Shown piece by piece: positions 48,121 through 59,942 of a DNA stretch of 64,000 nucleotides. The notes below the pieces were generated by a model that worked only from the letters and a program-made list of their open reading frames with translations, did no database searches and had not been told where the DNA came from. Position numbers and translations under genes: made by a program. The first letter of the stretch is position 1. The number at the start of each line of letters is the position of its first letter. The stretch spans positions 124,001 to 188,000 of the forward strand of contig JAEUWP010000583.1 in assembly GCA_018524725.1 (NCBI GenBank). Reading direction: 5' to 3'. The stretch is from Podaxis mareebaensis (Eukaryota; Basidiomycota; Agaricomycetes; Agaricales; Agaricaceae).

Positions 48121-48723
48121 CCACATTTTATTGCCCTTGTCCTAACGGATTTGAAGTTGATTAGACTTATTATTGGGTACAACACAAGAGGATATAGATT
48201 GGCATGCAATTGTCTCTATCACCGCGCACAAACCTACCTGTATGGTTCTTTTTTCCTTAATAATATCAGTCATCAATGCCATCAGGAGCTAGGCGCCAAG
48301 TTACGGGCCCTCCTGACATCACCTTCATCCCTTCCACCAGTCCCCGAAATTAGGTCTCTCCTCCGAGGGCATAACATCGCCCATTTCCCCTGCCCCTTCT
48401 TAGACTTCGCAACTTGCTTGAATCAGGGCCTGGGTCTACGATGTTGATCGCCATCCTTTTGTACAAACTTCCGCTTCCTCTCTCACGCCTCACATATGGT
48501 AAGCACTCGTGGCTTGGGCTTCTAGGTGCTTCTCATGCCAAATATTCTAAAGCAAGCGCGGGCGATCGCAAACACTGCAGCGCAAGATTGACCCCAGGAT
48601 TATGGCCATACATCTTCACTACGCAGATCCAAACTGACACGTTGATCCGCAAAGCATCCCTTCTCAGAAACGTTTAGTCACTACAGCATCAGATCGAGAG
48701 CGAAGAGTACATTTTTCAGCAAG
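48121..48723. other. Intergenic, no gene seen
   Basis: 603 nt between the convergent 3' ends of the SLC41-type transporter and the aminopeptidase pseudogene. Nothing recognisable was seen. Confidence 0.55.
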
Positions 48724-51700
48724 TTACTCGCTCATCGGTACCGAGGTGGCGCTCAGTTTGAAGCTACTTTGATACTTCCTTAGCCACGCCTCCAAATCGG
48801 TAGTGGAGCGCTGGGAGATGAAATTGGGTCAGTTTCTGCTGTGATTCTGCTTCGATAAAATCCCACACCTTCAGGAACTGAATTCTCCCGCGAATGCCAT
48901 CCAAGCTCCGGGCCAATGCTAAGTTATACTTCGAGGTATCCTTATCCTATAATGGGCGTGTTGGCTATCCTCCTGTTTGGAAATGTATATCAGACTCACC
49001 TCGAAGAAGTCTTCGGTCTCTTTGTCTGTGGACAAAAAGTTGAAAGAATACTGACAGATACGCGAATTAGATGATTAAAGGGGAAATGGTGGTGCCTACC
49101 AACCGAAACGAGAGACAGCATAACGAAGTTGCTTCCGAAGCGTTTCACAAGCTATGCAACTGTCAGCCATTCCTCATAATAGGTCACGGGAAAGATATCT
49201 ACAGTTTCATACTGATCCTTGAAATAGTTGACGAGCGCCGTCCTCATCTTGATGTTGGCAGACAACCCACGGAAGTAATAAGCGATATCTTGGTCCCTAG
49301 CCTCGGTCCCGATGAACTCGAACGTCTCTTTTAACAATTCGGGGTTATGGGTAGAGCCCATCGCAATAATGTTAGGCTCGTGTCAGATTCGAACGACCAC
49401 CTGTCACCAAGGCTGCGGAAAGCGTACATAGCAGCAACTCGGGCAGTCGGCGTCTTTGGCTTGTCATGGATTCCAACGATCGCATCGTATTCTGTGCGTC
49501 CACCGTGGCATACGACCTGTGCTCGGATTCTCATCGACGACTCAACTGATGTTTAACAGGGCAGCGACTCACGGTGCTGAAAGTAATTCGTTGCAAGTCT
49601 GCCGGGATACGAGTGTCATCACCTGTTTTCATGCAATGCTCAAAGCGATCTTGTAACTCCTTGATGGACCTACGTTCATGAGATCGCATGGGTGCGTTTT
49701 GGTGAGATTTGCACGATCGGCCCACCTAGGATCACGCGCTGCAGCAGCCTGGGAGACCGCAATGGTTCTAAGTAGAGTCGCGTCGGCGGAGTCGGTCGTG
49801 CTGTAGTCATATCCCAATTTCTCAACCAAGGGGACAAACAAAGACTAGAACTGCGTGTGGAGTGACAGACAAGCAATTACAGTGACGAACGCTTACCCTT
49901 CGCAAAGCGTTCAGTTGCTCGACAACCTGTTCGTCCTCCCACCAGGTAGAAACTAGAGCGCTCAAGTTTTCTGCAATACCAGCCCAGACGAGATCTACCA
50001 TAAGCGTGTCGAAGGTGCCAAAGGTGTTGTAATGATAGATCGCGCATTGCTCACATTCTTTCTCGTTCTTGCCAAGAATGTCGATCAAGGTCAAAGCGCT
50101 GCTAACTTCAGCCAACCCGGCCTTGGGTAACGCGACGGAATCGTAGACAAGACCAAGACGGTCACTCGGGGTGAAGATAGAATTTTCTTTAGCAGCTTCT
50201 TCCGCAATCCCGGCCAACCTCTAGGGTTCGTACAGTACACGGTCTGTTGGGGGCGTGAGCTTCTTTATGGTCATGATCGAGGCTTACAACTTACAAACAC
50301 AGTAGTACCTGCATTCAACTTGAAAGGTTTGTTGGTGTCGATCTTGAAAGATTGTTCCCTCTCAGTGAGCAAAGCCTCACTATCAATGACCGCCTTCCCC
50401 TCGGCATCAACGGTGAGGACGCGCAAAGGAACGTTCCTGTATTCTCCTTGTAAGGATGCAAGCAGGTATTGAGGGGCCACGAACTATACGGTCTCATTGT
50501 TTTCACCTTCACCCTTTCCTGTCTCCAAGAAACGATCTTGGCGGATATGGATACCCTCGGGAGTCTCAATCACGGTCAGTACAGGGAAACCACTCTATTG
50601 CATATTCATCAGCTGTTGGAGAAGGATGCACAGATTTAGCGACCTTTTTGATCCAATCATCCATGACCTTGGACACATCAATGCCAGCCGCCTGGCTGAT
50701 ACCTTCCCATAAATCACTTTTCACACTGTTTTCGTATAATTTGTTCTTGAGGTAGATAGAAACACCCTTTCGGAAACGGTCTTCCCCAACATAGTTCGAG
50801 AGCATACGCAGAACTACGTTTATCCTCGTCAGAATGAACCAATATAAGAGCACAAGTCCTGTCTCACCTGACGCAGCTTTGGAGTAGGACAAGCCGTCGA
50901 AGATCTTCGCAATATGAGCCATCAGGACATGAAATAGTGTAAGTGGTTAGTATTACCTGATTAATGTGGTTGGCGTCTGGACAGTCAACTTCAATTGGGT
51001 GAGACGATGATTTGGCGTCCAAGTCGAGGGCTCTGTTCAAATGGTGGGAAATAAACTCGGAATCGACATTCCACTCCGGGAAGATTCTGTGCCGTATGTC
51101 ACCCGCGAACGTATAAGACATAACTTACTTGCCTAAAGGGTTTTAGTGTGACTCAAGAATACGAGATAAATCCTCACCTGTCACGATGACCTCCCCCATC
51201 TGCGAAGAATTGCCCATAATCAGTGTATCTTAAGGTAAAAGGGACTTATGCGACAAACCAGTGTGGCGAAACCTTCATTAAGATAGAGATAACTCCACCA
51301 CTCCATTGTGGTGATGTTGCCGAACCTGCCACTGCTTTAAAGGCGGTCTCATGACGCGGACGTTGCAACTACTCACTACATATGGGCGACTTCGTGACTC
51401 TGAGTAGTTGCAACGTACTTCTTTGTCTGAAGGTCTGCTTTTTCCGGATCCAGGAGGAGTGCATTGGTACGACCAGTGATCAAACCCCAATTCTCCATGG
51501 CGCCTGTGTAACCCGTCAATCACTGCCGACTAGTTCTTGAACCAGTAAAGCTTGACCTAGGTCGAAATCACTGGCCTGGAAAACGAGGATCTATCTCATG
51601 GCTGTTGACGTTAGGACAGGACACTTACCACGAGAGTGTCTAGCTTGGGAAGAGGATACCCGACATCAAACACCTTTTCATACAGAGGGAGGACAGCCTT

Positions 51701-52729
51701 CTTGACATCAAGAGCAAACCGAGCTGGTGGATGTGTTCCACCGTCGCTAAGAGACTAATTCCAGCTTGGGAACGGTGCAGAGAGTGGAGCAGACTGACTG
51801 TAGATTCGCAGAGGAAGCGACTTTCCAGTCAAAGGAAGGACCACAGAGTCCTCAAGAAACTCAAAATGCCCGTTGGCGAACGCGACGATGTATGACGACA
51901 TGGGCGGGGCGGTTGCGAACTTAGTGATCTTTCATTGACCGTCTTTTAGTTCAGACAACAAAACCTCATAACCGGAATCTCCGGCAGCAACTTGGTAGTT
52001 GGGGGCGATGACCTCCTCCGAAGTGGTGGGCATGTTGCTGAGATTGGTGGTACCCACACGAGAAATCAAGGTGACTCCGAAAGTCGCTTTGAGTAGAGGT
52101 TCATCCCAGCAAGGGAAGGCGCGGCGAGCAGCAGTAGGCTACAAATATATTAAATATAACTCTAGGCTCCTGTATGAATTAGAACTCACCTGAAACTGGG
52201 TCAAGGTGTAGTATTTAGTTTTTCCATCCTTCTCATATGCGGATTTATAGTAGCCCATCAAGCTCCTAGTGAGTCCCCCCTTGAAGGGAATCTTGAGGGA
52301 GGCCTTTGATCTAGCTGGGAGTGTGTCGCTGAGGGTGTAGGCAATACGTTCGGAAGTTTTGTCGAGTGCGTGCTCTGCGGGAACTTGTTCGACACTCAGA
52401 GCATCGGAGTACAAAGACCTGAGACAATTATAGTTAGCTTTCGGCCCGTACGGATGAGAAACTGCATGCGATTCGACGTACGCTTGTCCGAGATTCAGAT
52501 CTGCACAGTTGAGGACGATACGACTTGTTGGTCTCTTGACGTCCAAGCTACCACATCAATGAGTACTAGGATATGGTTATTAAACCAATGAGACTCACTC
52601 GATGCGAACAAACCCCTCAAAAGTCTGATCATCAGGATCTGTTTTGATAGTGACATCGTAATGAGTAGGTTTCACGCTAGTCGGCAGACGGTATTCATCG
52701 GACGTTCCAGGTGTCACAAGAGACGTCAT
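48724..52729 (-). pseudogene. M1 metallo-aminopeptidase (APE2/puromycin-sensitive type) with in-frame stops
   Basis: The full M1 architecture is readable on the minus strand: YRLPTSVKPTHYDVTIKTD, LYSDALSVEQVPAEHALDK, FPCWDEPLLKATF, MSSYIVAFANGHFE, exopeptidase motif GAMENWGLITGRT, zinc motif HEVAHM, GNITTMEWWSYLYLNEGFAT, the ERAP-like C-terminal helices (DRLGLVYDSVALPKAG, RFEHCMKTGDD) and an end near 48724. Stops: TGA 51932-51934 (Trp in the QWKITKF block), TAG 50484-50486 (likely Trp), TAG 50221-50223 (before RLAGIAEEA), and TA/G at the exon end right after HEVAHM (51376-51378, usual Trp). For that last site an alternative acceptor could avoid the stop. Several independent stops make it a pseudogene with still-recognisable introns. 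Confidence 0.82.
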
Positions 52730-53857
52730 ATATGCGAACAATATCACAGTCGAGGGATGGAAAATAGATGTCAAGCACAGATGAAATAACCGGCAACTGA
52801 CGGTGGCCTGCTCGTCTGCTCTTCTGCTTTGGATGACAAAATCAGTACGCGTGTGATACGGTCCATCGCCACATGGTCCAGGTCGTAGAACTGTGAAAGC
52901 CTGCACACTATGGCCGTGTACGGCCCCAGACGCGTGAGAAGTAATGGACAAAGTAGCTCAAGAGAAATCCTTCAATTCTTTCTGCTTTAATTCAAACAAC
53001 CCCGGATTTCCTGGTGTCCCCTTGCGGATTTCTTGTAATGAATAGTTCCACGAAAGCACGGTATTCGTTGGCTTGAGAAAATAAGCGACATTCAGAGACA
53101 TGCTCTATCAACTGAGTGCTCACTCACACAGTCAAATACATCTGACCTATTTTTCCTTTGTTGCGACCATCATTGCGATATCTACGACACGTTACGCACT
53201 CTTTCAAATTTAAAGTCTACGAGTCATAAAGGGCAAAGCGCCTGACATCGACCTCAGTAGATGCCTTATTATCAGTAGGATAAAAGCCAGGATCGAGACG
53301 GAGGTGGATCATTATAAGACTTAATCGGGCATGAGTGTCTGCGACCGGGTCCCCGTTTGGTCCGCATGGCGTTGCCAAACAGGTGAATCTCAGCTCCCTT
53401 CTAAGTACCAACCTACCAACCCTCTACCCATCTCGCGCCTTGGCAAGGTATTCACTAGCAATGCGCGTGCATGGCCACCAGATATGGACTCGAATGTCCT
53501 CTTTAAAGACTCTCGAGTGCTACCACCCTGCTGTACCGTGACATTTGAGGAGTTGGCTGCACAATTGTTCTCATCTCCTTGGGGCTGTCTCCGAGTCTTC
53601 TCCGTGTGGATCAGGGCGTCAACAACGCGTAGAATCGCTCTGTGTGTCTTCGATTACAAACTGGGACAGGCTAGACACTAAACATAGACGAGGGACAGAG
53701 AGCTGGTAGCCTCGTGCCAAGTGGGGTATGTTGTCAAAATGCTGTTCTCTTGTCCGTTTGAGATGTCATGACTCACAGCTCACCCAATCCAACAGCGCAA
53801 CAGCATATCCAGGCGCTCTCAATTTGCACATGTACCATCACCGTCGCCCTCACAGTG
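52730..53857. other. Intergenic, no gene seen
   Basis: About 1.1 kb between the aminopeptidase start and the F-box gene. It holds the promoter side of both (divergent). No conserved ORF was seen; short ORFs at 53217-53681 lack motifs. Confidence 0.5.
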
Positions 53858-55423
53858 ATGCCCCCAATTCACGAATACCTCCCGCTCGAGATTTTCTCCG
53901 AAATTCTCCTTTACACCATCTATACTGGCAACGCTCACAGCAGTCAACAAGCACCTGCATATCCTGGACGTGATTCGACTGTGCAAACAGCGATCTACAT
54001 CTCCAGCGTTTGTCGGGAATGGCGTCGTATAGCGACCTCTCTGCCAGCCCTCTGGCCAAATATAGAGTTCACAAACTTCCTCAACCCTACCCCGCGCGAA
54101 GCAACGAGTTGCATCGTCGATATTCTTCGGCGCTCTGGCGGACATTTCAACCGTGTTTCGTTGGATTTTACGTCACTCAAAGATGCCGCTGACGCCGAGG
54201 AGATCATCAATACAACTCTCGAAAACCTTTTGTCTGCTGCCGTTCTCTCCCCTTTGTCATCATGGCAAGAATTTTGCATCACGGCAGCAGAGGACGAACA
54301 TCTGTGTGTCATCTCTGATTACCTCATGTTCTCCACACCCAGCGCTGCTCGTGTCAAACTGGACTCCATCACCACTCTACGACTCGTGCTGACAGAGCAC
54401 AATCCTCCGTCAACGCGGTCGGGAGTCCCAATAACATCTCGGAGGCACTCTCTGGGGCACGGTTTTCCGACTTTCAGTAGGAGCGACACCCGTCCACGGT
54501 TCAATATCTTCCACTTCAAGTCCTTGTTGCGTCTCCATCTAACAAATGTCGATATCCTCTACTTTCCTCCTGCCTCCGTTCCTTCACCCTTGTCAAACCG
54601 GCTACTAGAAATCTACCTAGACAACTGGACAAAACCGATCGAAAGCTTGTTTCTTTCAACCCCAACCGCTGAAACCTTCCTAGACCAGAAAATGAGTCGT
54701 GACTTGCCGGCTCTAAAATATCACTTGATAATCAACAACCCATCTCTGGATGCCATTGCATATGTCCCTCAATCATTCTCCTATACCGGTGCAGTCACGG
54801 TGAGATTTCCGGCCGCGACTTCACCTGTCTTAATGAGCGGACTACCTATACCTATGGCTCCCACCGTTACAAGTACTTCTCGCTCCTCCTTCGCCTCCGC
54901 CTGTGATATCCCAATCCTCAAATTCTTCCGCCTCTACAGTTTCCTCGACATGACGTATCTGGAACTCTCCGACGTAACTCCCAGAATCTGGCTCATGTTT
55001 CTACGCCATATTCAACAAGGTCGTACAGCCCTGTTACCATCAATCCCGAACCAAAATACTTCAATGGGAAGGGGTCTGAAACATCTCATCATCCGATTTG
55101 CATCTCCTCTTCTATCTCGAGCGCGACGTCTACCTCACCCCGCGCGCCGATATCCGGATAAAAATAGTGATGATGGGGATTCCGTCGCAGAACCTGGTGT
55201 GCTTGGTGCGCCGATGGATCCAATGGCGAACCTCGAAGCGGAGCTCGGTTTTGATTTCGATTTTGGGGAAGAGTTGTCGAGGGTGAAGTGTAACAGGGAT
55301 TTGGAGGGCTTGATGAAGAGATGTTTGGTCGTGTTCAAGAGAGATTTACTACCGGATTTGAGAACGTTTGAATGTTACGATGCACAGGGTCGGCATTGGA
55401 GGGTTAGGATCGTTTGGAAATAG
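53858..55423 (+). CDS. F-box protein, Agaricomycete type (copy 1)
   Basis: Single-exon gene of 521 aa if started at MPPIHEYLPLEIFSEILLY; an upstream in-frame ATG at 53768 adds 30 aa with no F-box relevance. The F-box spans roughly residues 4-60: YLPLEIFSEILLYTI and YISSVCREWRRIATSLPALW. The rest has the leucine-rich, irregular strand pattern common in fungal F-box proteins (FKSLLRLHLTNVDILYFP, LRTFECYDAQG). Such proteins recruit substrates to SCF ubiquitin ligases; the substrate is unknown. It is clearly related to 59943-61304. Confidence 0.85.
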   Translation: MPPIHEYLPLEIFSEILLYTIYTGNAHSSQQAPAYPGRDSTVQTAIYISSVCREWRRIATSLPALWPNIEFTNFLNPTPREATSCIVDILRRSGGHFNRVSLDFTSLKDAADAEEIINTTLENLLSAAVLSPLSSWQEFCITAAEDEHLCVISDYLMFSTPSAARVKLDSITTLRLVLTEHNPPSTRSGVPITSRRHSLGHGFPTFSRSDTRPRFNIFHFKSLLRLHLTNVDILYFPPASVPSPLSNRLLEIYLDNWTKPIESLFLSTPTAETFLDQKMSRDLPALKYHLIINNPSLDAIAYVPQSFSYTGAVTVRFPAATSPVLMSGLPIPMAPTVTSTSRSSFASACDIPILKFFRLYSFLDMTYLELSDVTPRIWLMFLRHIQQGRTALLPSIPNQNTSMGRGLKHLIIRFASPLLSRARRLPHPARRYPDKNSDDGDSVAEPGVLGAPMDPMANLEAELGFDFDFGEELSRVKCNRDLEGLMKRCLVVFKRDLLPDLRTFECYDAQGRHWRVRIVWK

Positions 55424-56028
55424 GGGTTGTGCTGGTTGAGAGGAGTCGAATTGTTTACTTATTTGGTATCTATGCTCGTATTCTTATTCCCTGCGTTATG
55501 TGTGTATTGTTACAAATTTTCGATGGGTCGAAGTGTAATTGTTTGCTAATCCTTTCGGTAGACTTCCATCGCTGCCATTTTTCGGGTTGTAGTGGTAGAA
55601 CATATGAACTATGTGTCTCAATCATAATCATATATAATATGTTCCAAGATTGATCTTGTCGACCCGTTACGCGTCGTAAGGTGACAATCTAAATCGTATT
55701 GTGCAATGAATTCAACTGCTGATATTGGCTTGGGGACAACACAGGCATACAGCGCTTGCCGAGTTTTCAGCGCCTCTCCACGTTCTTTCACTCGACTTTA
55801 TTGCCCGGCTGGGCTCGGCCTCTTCCAAACTTTGCCCGTTATGCTGGTACAAGACCCTACTGTGACTCGCTGTGTAATTAATCAAACAGACTCACCTGAT
55901 CGCCTATCTCCACTCGACAGTGACAGTTGAGCGTTCCACCCTTAACAGCATCTATTTCAAGCCATGGCCTGTGGGAGAAGCGTCGTTAACCCGCGCCTTT
56001 CGACTCATCTCAGCCCACCACGGCTGCA
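55424..56028. other. Intergenic, no gene seen
   Basis: 605 nt between F-box copy 1 and NLR-B3, tandem orientation. Nothing recognisable was seen. Confidence 0.55.
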
Positions 56029-58993
56029 ATGCCTGGCGAAGGGAATGACGGTAATGTCTCCCCACTTCTACCCTCGTTCTCTCCTGCTGCAGATCTTCTT
56101 CCGTCAGCGTTCATGGACAATGTCCTCTTTGATGCGCTGCATGACTCACCACATCGCTGCGGGGTAATACCGCACTCTAAAATCACACATCGCGCAATAA
56201 AGGACGAAATCTCGAGCAAGATTCGGGCTTTGCCCCGGGTATCCTCTGCTCATTATAATCTTCTCTGGGTACATGGGCCTGCTGGAGTCGGAAAAACCAC
56301 TATCATGCATTCAATCGCTGAAGGAATGCTACAGCAGCCCAATACACGAACCTCTTGCGACTCAGATACGCCTTCTGGGGCCGCGTTCATGGGATCCGGC
56401 TTCTTCTTTTCTGTCAAAAACCAGGCTACGGATCGTCGAATGCTTTTCAGCACCCTCGCATACGGTCTCGCCCGTGGTATCCCCGGACTCGCACCCTACA
56501 TCCAATTTATTTTCGACGTAACTCCCAATGTCCGTGACCTGTCGCTCAAAGAACAGTGTGACACCTTGATCATCAACCCAATACGTTTTTGGGCACCTTA
56601 CGCAACGGAAGACTATGATATCCTCATGATCATCGACGGATTAGACGAGTGTGACGGCGGCGAAGAGACACACATAGAGATCATCAACGTCATTCACCAG
56701 GTGTTTGACAATGCGAAGATTGACCGCGTCCGATGGCACTGGGTCATCAGCTCCCGCTCCGAATCCTGGATCCACTCCAAGTTTCTTCAATTCCTCCTAC
56801 ATCCAAGGGTTCACACAATATCCATACCGCTCGCATCTCAAGTTGAGATGACTCGCTACATCCACACTTCCCTGAACGAAATCCGCACCTCATACCTCCT
56901 CTCTCCTCTATCCACGAACACCAGACGAATCGTCCGCGTCGCGCCTGCTTCCTCCTCCACTGCCTGGGTTTCTAATCAAACCATCGATATCATTCGCTGG
57001 CACTCATCCGGGTACTTCGCCTACTCGGCGTCCCTATTCGCATATATCGACCGTCCCAATGCGAATCCCCACGACCGGCTACGCACAGTCGCATCTCACA
57101 CCGAACATGCGTCGTTCCAACACAAGGAGGACAACATGTTCGCACAACTGGATGCTATGTATCAGTACATCCTATCTCGAGTCCCACTACATTCTCAAGA
57201 ATTGACTAAACGAGTTCTTGGAGCAATATCCCTCATGCAACCCTCAAGTTCACAGGATTCGAACCCAACAGCCTGTGTAGTGGCGGAACTCCTGGGGATA
57301 ACCATCGAAGAACTCCATAGCGCACTGTACTACCTCAATTCAGTGGTTACCGCCCCCATCGAGCGCCCCGACTCATGCACGGGCTTAGGTGATCTCGAAG
57401 AACCAAGCTTCACCAACCCCGAACTTACATTTTATCACAAATCATTCAACGAATTCCTTCGCAACCCCTCCCGCTCTGACACTTGGTCCATTGACACATC
57501 CGCAACTCACGCAGACTTGGCGAAATGTTGTTTGCACCGTATACTCGCGGCGGGACCTAACAGTGATAATAATCGATGTCAACACGGGGATGCTGATGCG
57601 TATTTGTACGCTGTGAAGCGGTGGTTCGTGCATTGCTGGCGGACGGGTATGGATGCAGAAGGGAGTGCCAGTGCGGCGTTTGCGGTGTTGCCCGAGTTGT
57701 ACGAGTTCGACTATACGCGTCTGCCTGCTGATGTGCTTGTGGATCGATACTTTGTAGAGTGGTTGCTCTTGATACAGGTGCGTCAGCATCTTTATGTCAT
57801 CTATGGGATAAGACTTGGGAACTGACGTGACTTGATTTTATTAGGAACTTACGATGTCCGAATACCTGATCCTAAACCCAGGCCTACAATACAGCCTTGA
57901 AGCACCTACTAATACTTATTTTGATCGTCGTCCGGACACGAGGTACCGCTCCTCGAGATATCTTTATCCCTACCCCTCTACCTCTACCTATCCGTCTACC
58001 GCCAGAACTACTACGGCTCAGACGCGTAGACTTCCGCCAACACCAACATATATCCTCGGTCTTGAACCCACCAAACAGGTTCTCCTCGCACCCGTGTTCG
58101 ATCCTAAAGAACAAGAACAGGAAGGTATATGTATGGATAGAATTGGACCAAAAGAGAAGTGGTGGGACTGGATTCGGGGGTTTAGAGTCGTTAGGCTTGC
58201 GGATGCCGAGGAACAGATTGCTCGAGATGGAATACGTGGTGGGCTTTCAGGTTATGTCGAAGGGGGAGGAGATGGAGGGCAGATTGACGAGTTTGGTATG
58301 GGTGCTGGCGCGAGAGGCATTTATGGACAGGATTACGATTATGATGAGTTTGTTGCGCGGTCTCTGGCTTGGGAGGAGGAAAATGGCGAGTTGGTTGAGG
58401 ATGAAGATGAGGGCGACAGTAGGGATGTACTTGAAAGGGGGAACGAGAATGAGAGCTCGCTCAACGGGTCCACCATTATTAGCAGTGGAAGGGACACTGT
58501 TGGCAATCTCCTTGAGGCGTTGTATGCTTCTGCTGAAGAGGGCGAGGAAACACGGGTCACTGGTGATGGGGAGGATGTCATGAGGGAGTTGTGCGGGGGA
58601 CTGAGGGAACTGGAAGTTGAAGAACAGGGAAGGGAGCGGGAGGAAGTTATTGCTCTACAGGATAGTATCAAGGACAACGTATTGCTCAACAACCTTGATG
58701 CTCAGAATGCAGGTGTGGGTGTTGGTGCGACCACTAGTGCAAATGGTATCGCGATTCCAGTTCCAACAGACAGCATTGGGAACACGGGGAGTGTAACCTT
58801 GTCTTTGGATGGTGGTGCCCGTGATGCTTGGTGTGGTGGAGAGGAAGATGAGGAAGATTGTGATTATTTCTCAGCCGGGGAAGAGAGTGGTGATAGTAGC
58901 GATTCGGAGATGGTTGTCGTTGATTCACGAGACGACACCAGTGGAGACGATGAAGGTTTTGAGATGGTCGAACGCGAAGAGCTTCTTCATTAA
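56029..58993 (+). CDS. NACHT-domain NTPase, NLR-like family B, copy B3
   Basis: Two exons, 56029-57777 and 57845-58993, give 965 aa. A possible 42-nt in-frame mini-intron at about 56051-56092 would give 951 aa and match the exon 1/2 border of B2. Walker A is VHGPAGVGKTTIMHSI, Walker B ILMIIDGLDECDG, sensor WVISSRSESWI and winged-helix end FYHKSFNEFLRNPSRS. The second exon repeats the family B tail (MSEYLILNPG, YILGLEPTKQVLLAPVFDPK, GPKEKWWDWIRGFRVV). It then continues for about 250 aa of strongly acidic, low-complexity sequence ending SGDDEGFEMVEREELLH. B3 is more diverged from B2 than B1 is, and it has no NLR-A partner next to it; its neighbours are F-box genes. Confidence 0.87.
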
Positions 58994-59942
58994 ACTTCGT
59001 TGATCAAATCGCTTTGTGTGTGTACTTGTAGCTACTTGTAACCTCTGATCAAGCTTCTGGATTGTGCGAGTATTGTGTATTCCTACTCTTTGCATCTGTC
59101 ACTAGTTCACTTGTCGGCGTTTCTTGCTCCTGTACTCCACATTTCGTTTTGAGCGCCAATCTGTTTGTAAAATTGCAGTCTTTATGTATTGTGTTCGCTT
59201 AACTCGTCCAAATCGGCACCAATTCATCCTGGACTGCGTCCAAGATGTTTGACCACAGTTTCACCCATCAAGCCTTCAACGCTGGGATTACGATCAAGTG
59301 ATCACAAAATCAATATTTATTACATTAAATTATAGACAACACAGAGTGGGGGTTTAGCAGAGACGAGACAAAACAAGTATACGATCTTCGGAACTAGCAG
59401 AGCGTAGTCATGCATACACAGCAAGATAAAAGAGGCATAGAACTAGGGAACGGTTCAAGAGAACCTAACACGTTCAAGATATAGTCAATGGAAATGAGAA
59501 CAAGGAGATGGCGCACGAGCTGGAAGGTACTGGGGGGAAGAAGAAGAAGTCGGTGTCCGAGTGCTCTCTAGGTACTCTAGTGAATCAGGAACGGGTGGTG
59601 TACAAGGTATGAACATCGCGCATGTTGTAGGAATGGCGCGAGAGGGCGGCTAGGGATGGGCGAGAGGATTTTAGGTATTACAATGATTGTATCTTCTAAG
59701 TGGTTTTGAAAAGCGAAGGTAAGATAAGAGTTGGTATACCGGTTGTCTAGGGGATGATCCAGACTTTTGAGGGTTATGATTAGGTTGAATCGGCGATGGG
59801 CGATACGGTGTGGTGAGATGGCGAATAGGATGGGGAAGTAGAAGATTGCTGGGAAACAATAGGGGGGATCCCAACGGTGATGACAGAAATAGCAATAAAG
59901 GTACGGCCCATAGGACGTTGAGGAACCCGTGAGGTAACAAGG
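58994..59942. other. Intergenic, no gene seen
   Basis: 949 nt between the convergent 3' ends of NLR-B3 and F-box copy 2. AT-rich parts and short ORFs only. Confidence 0.55.
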
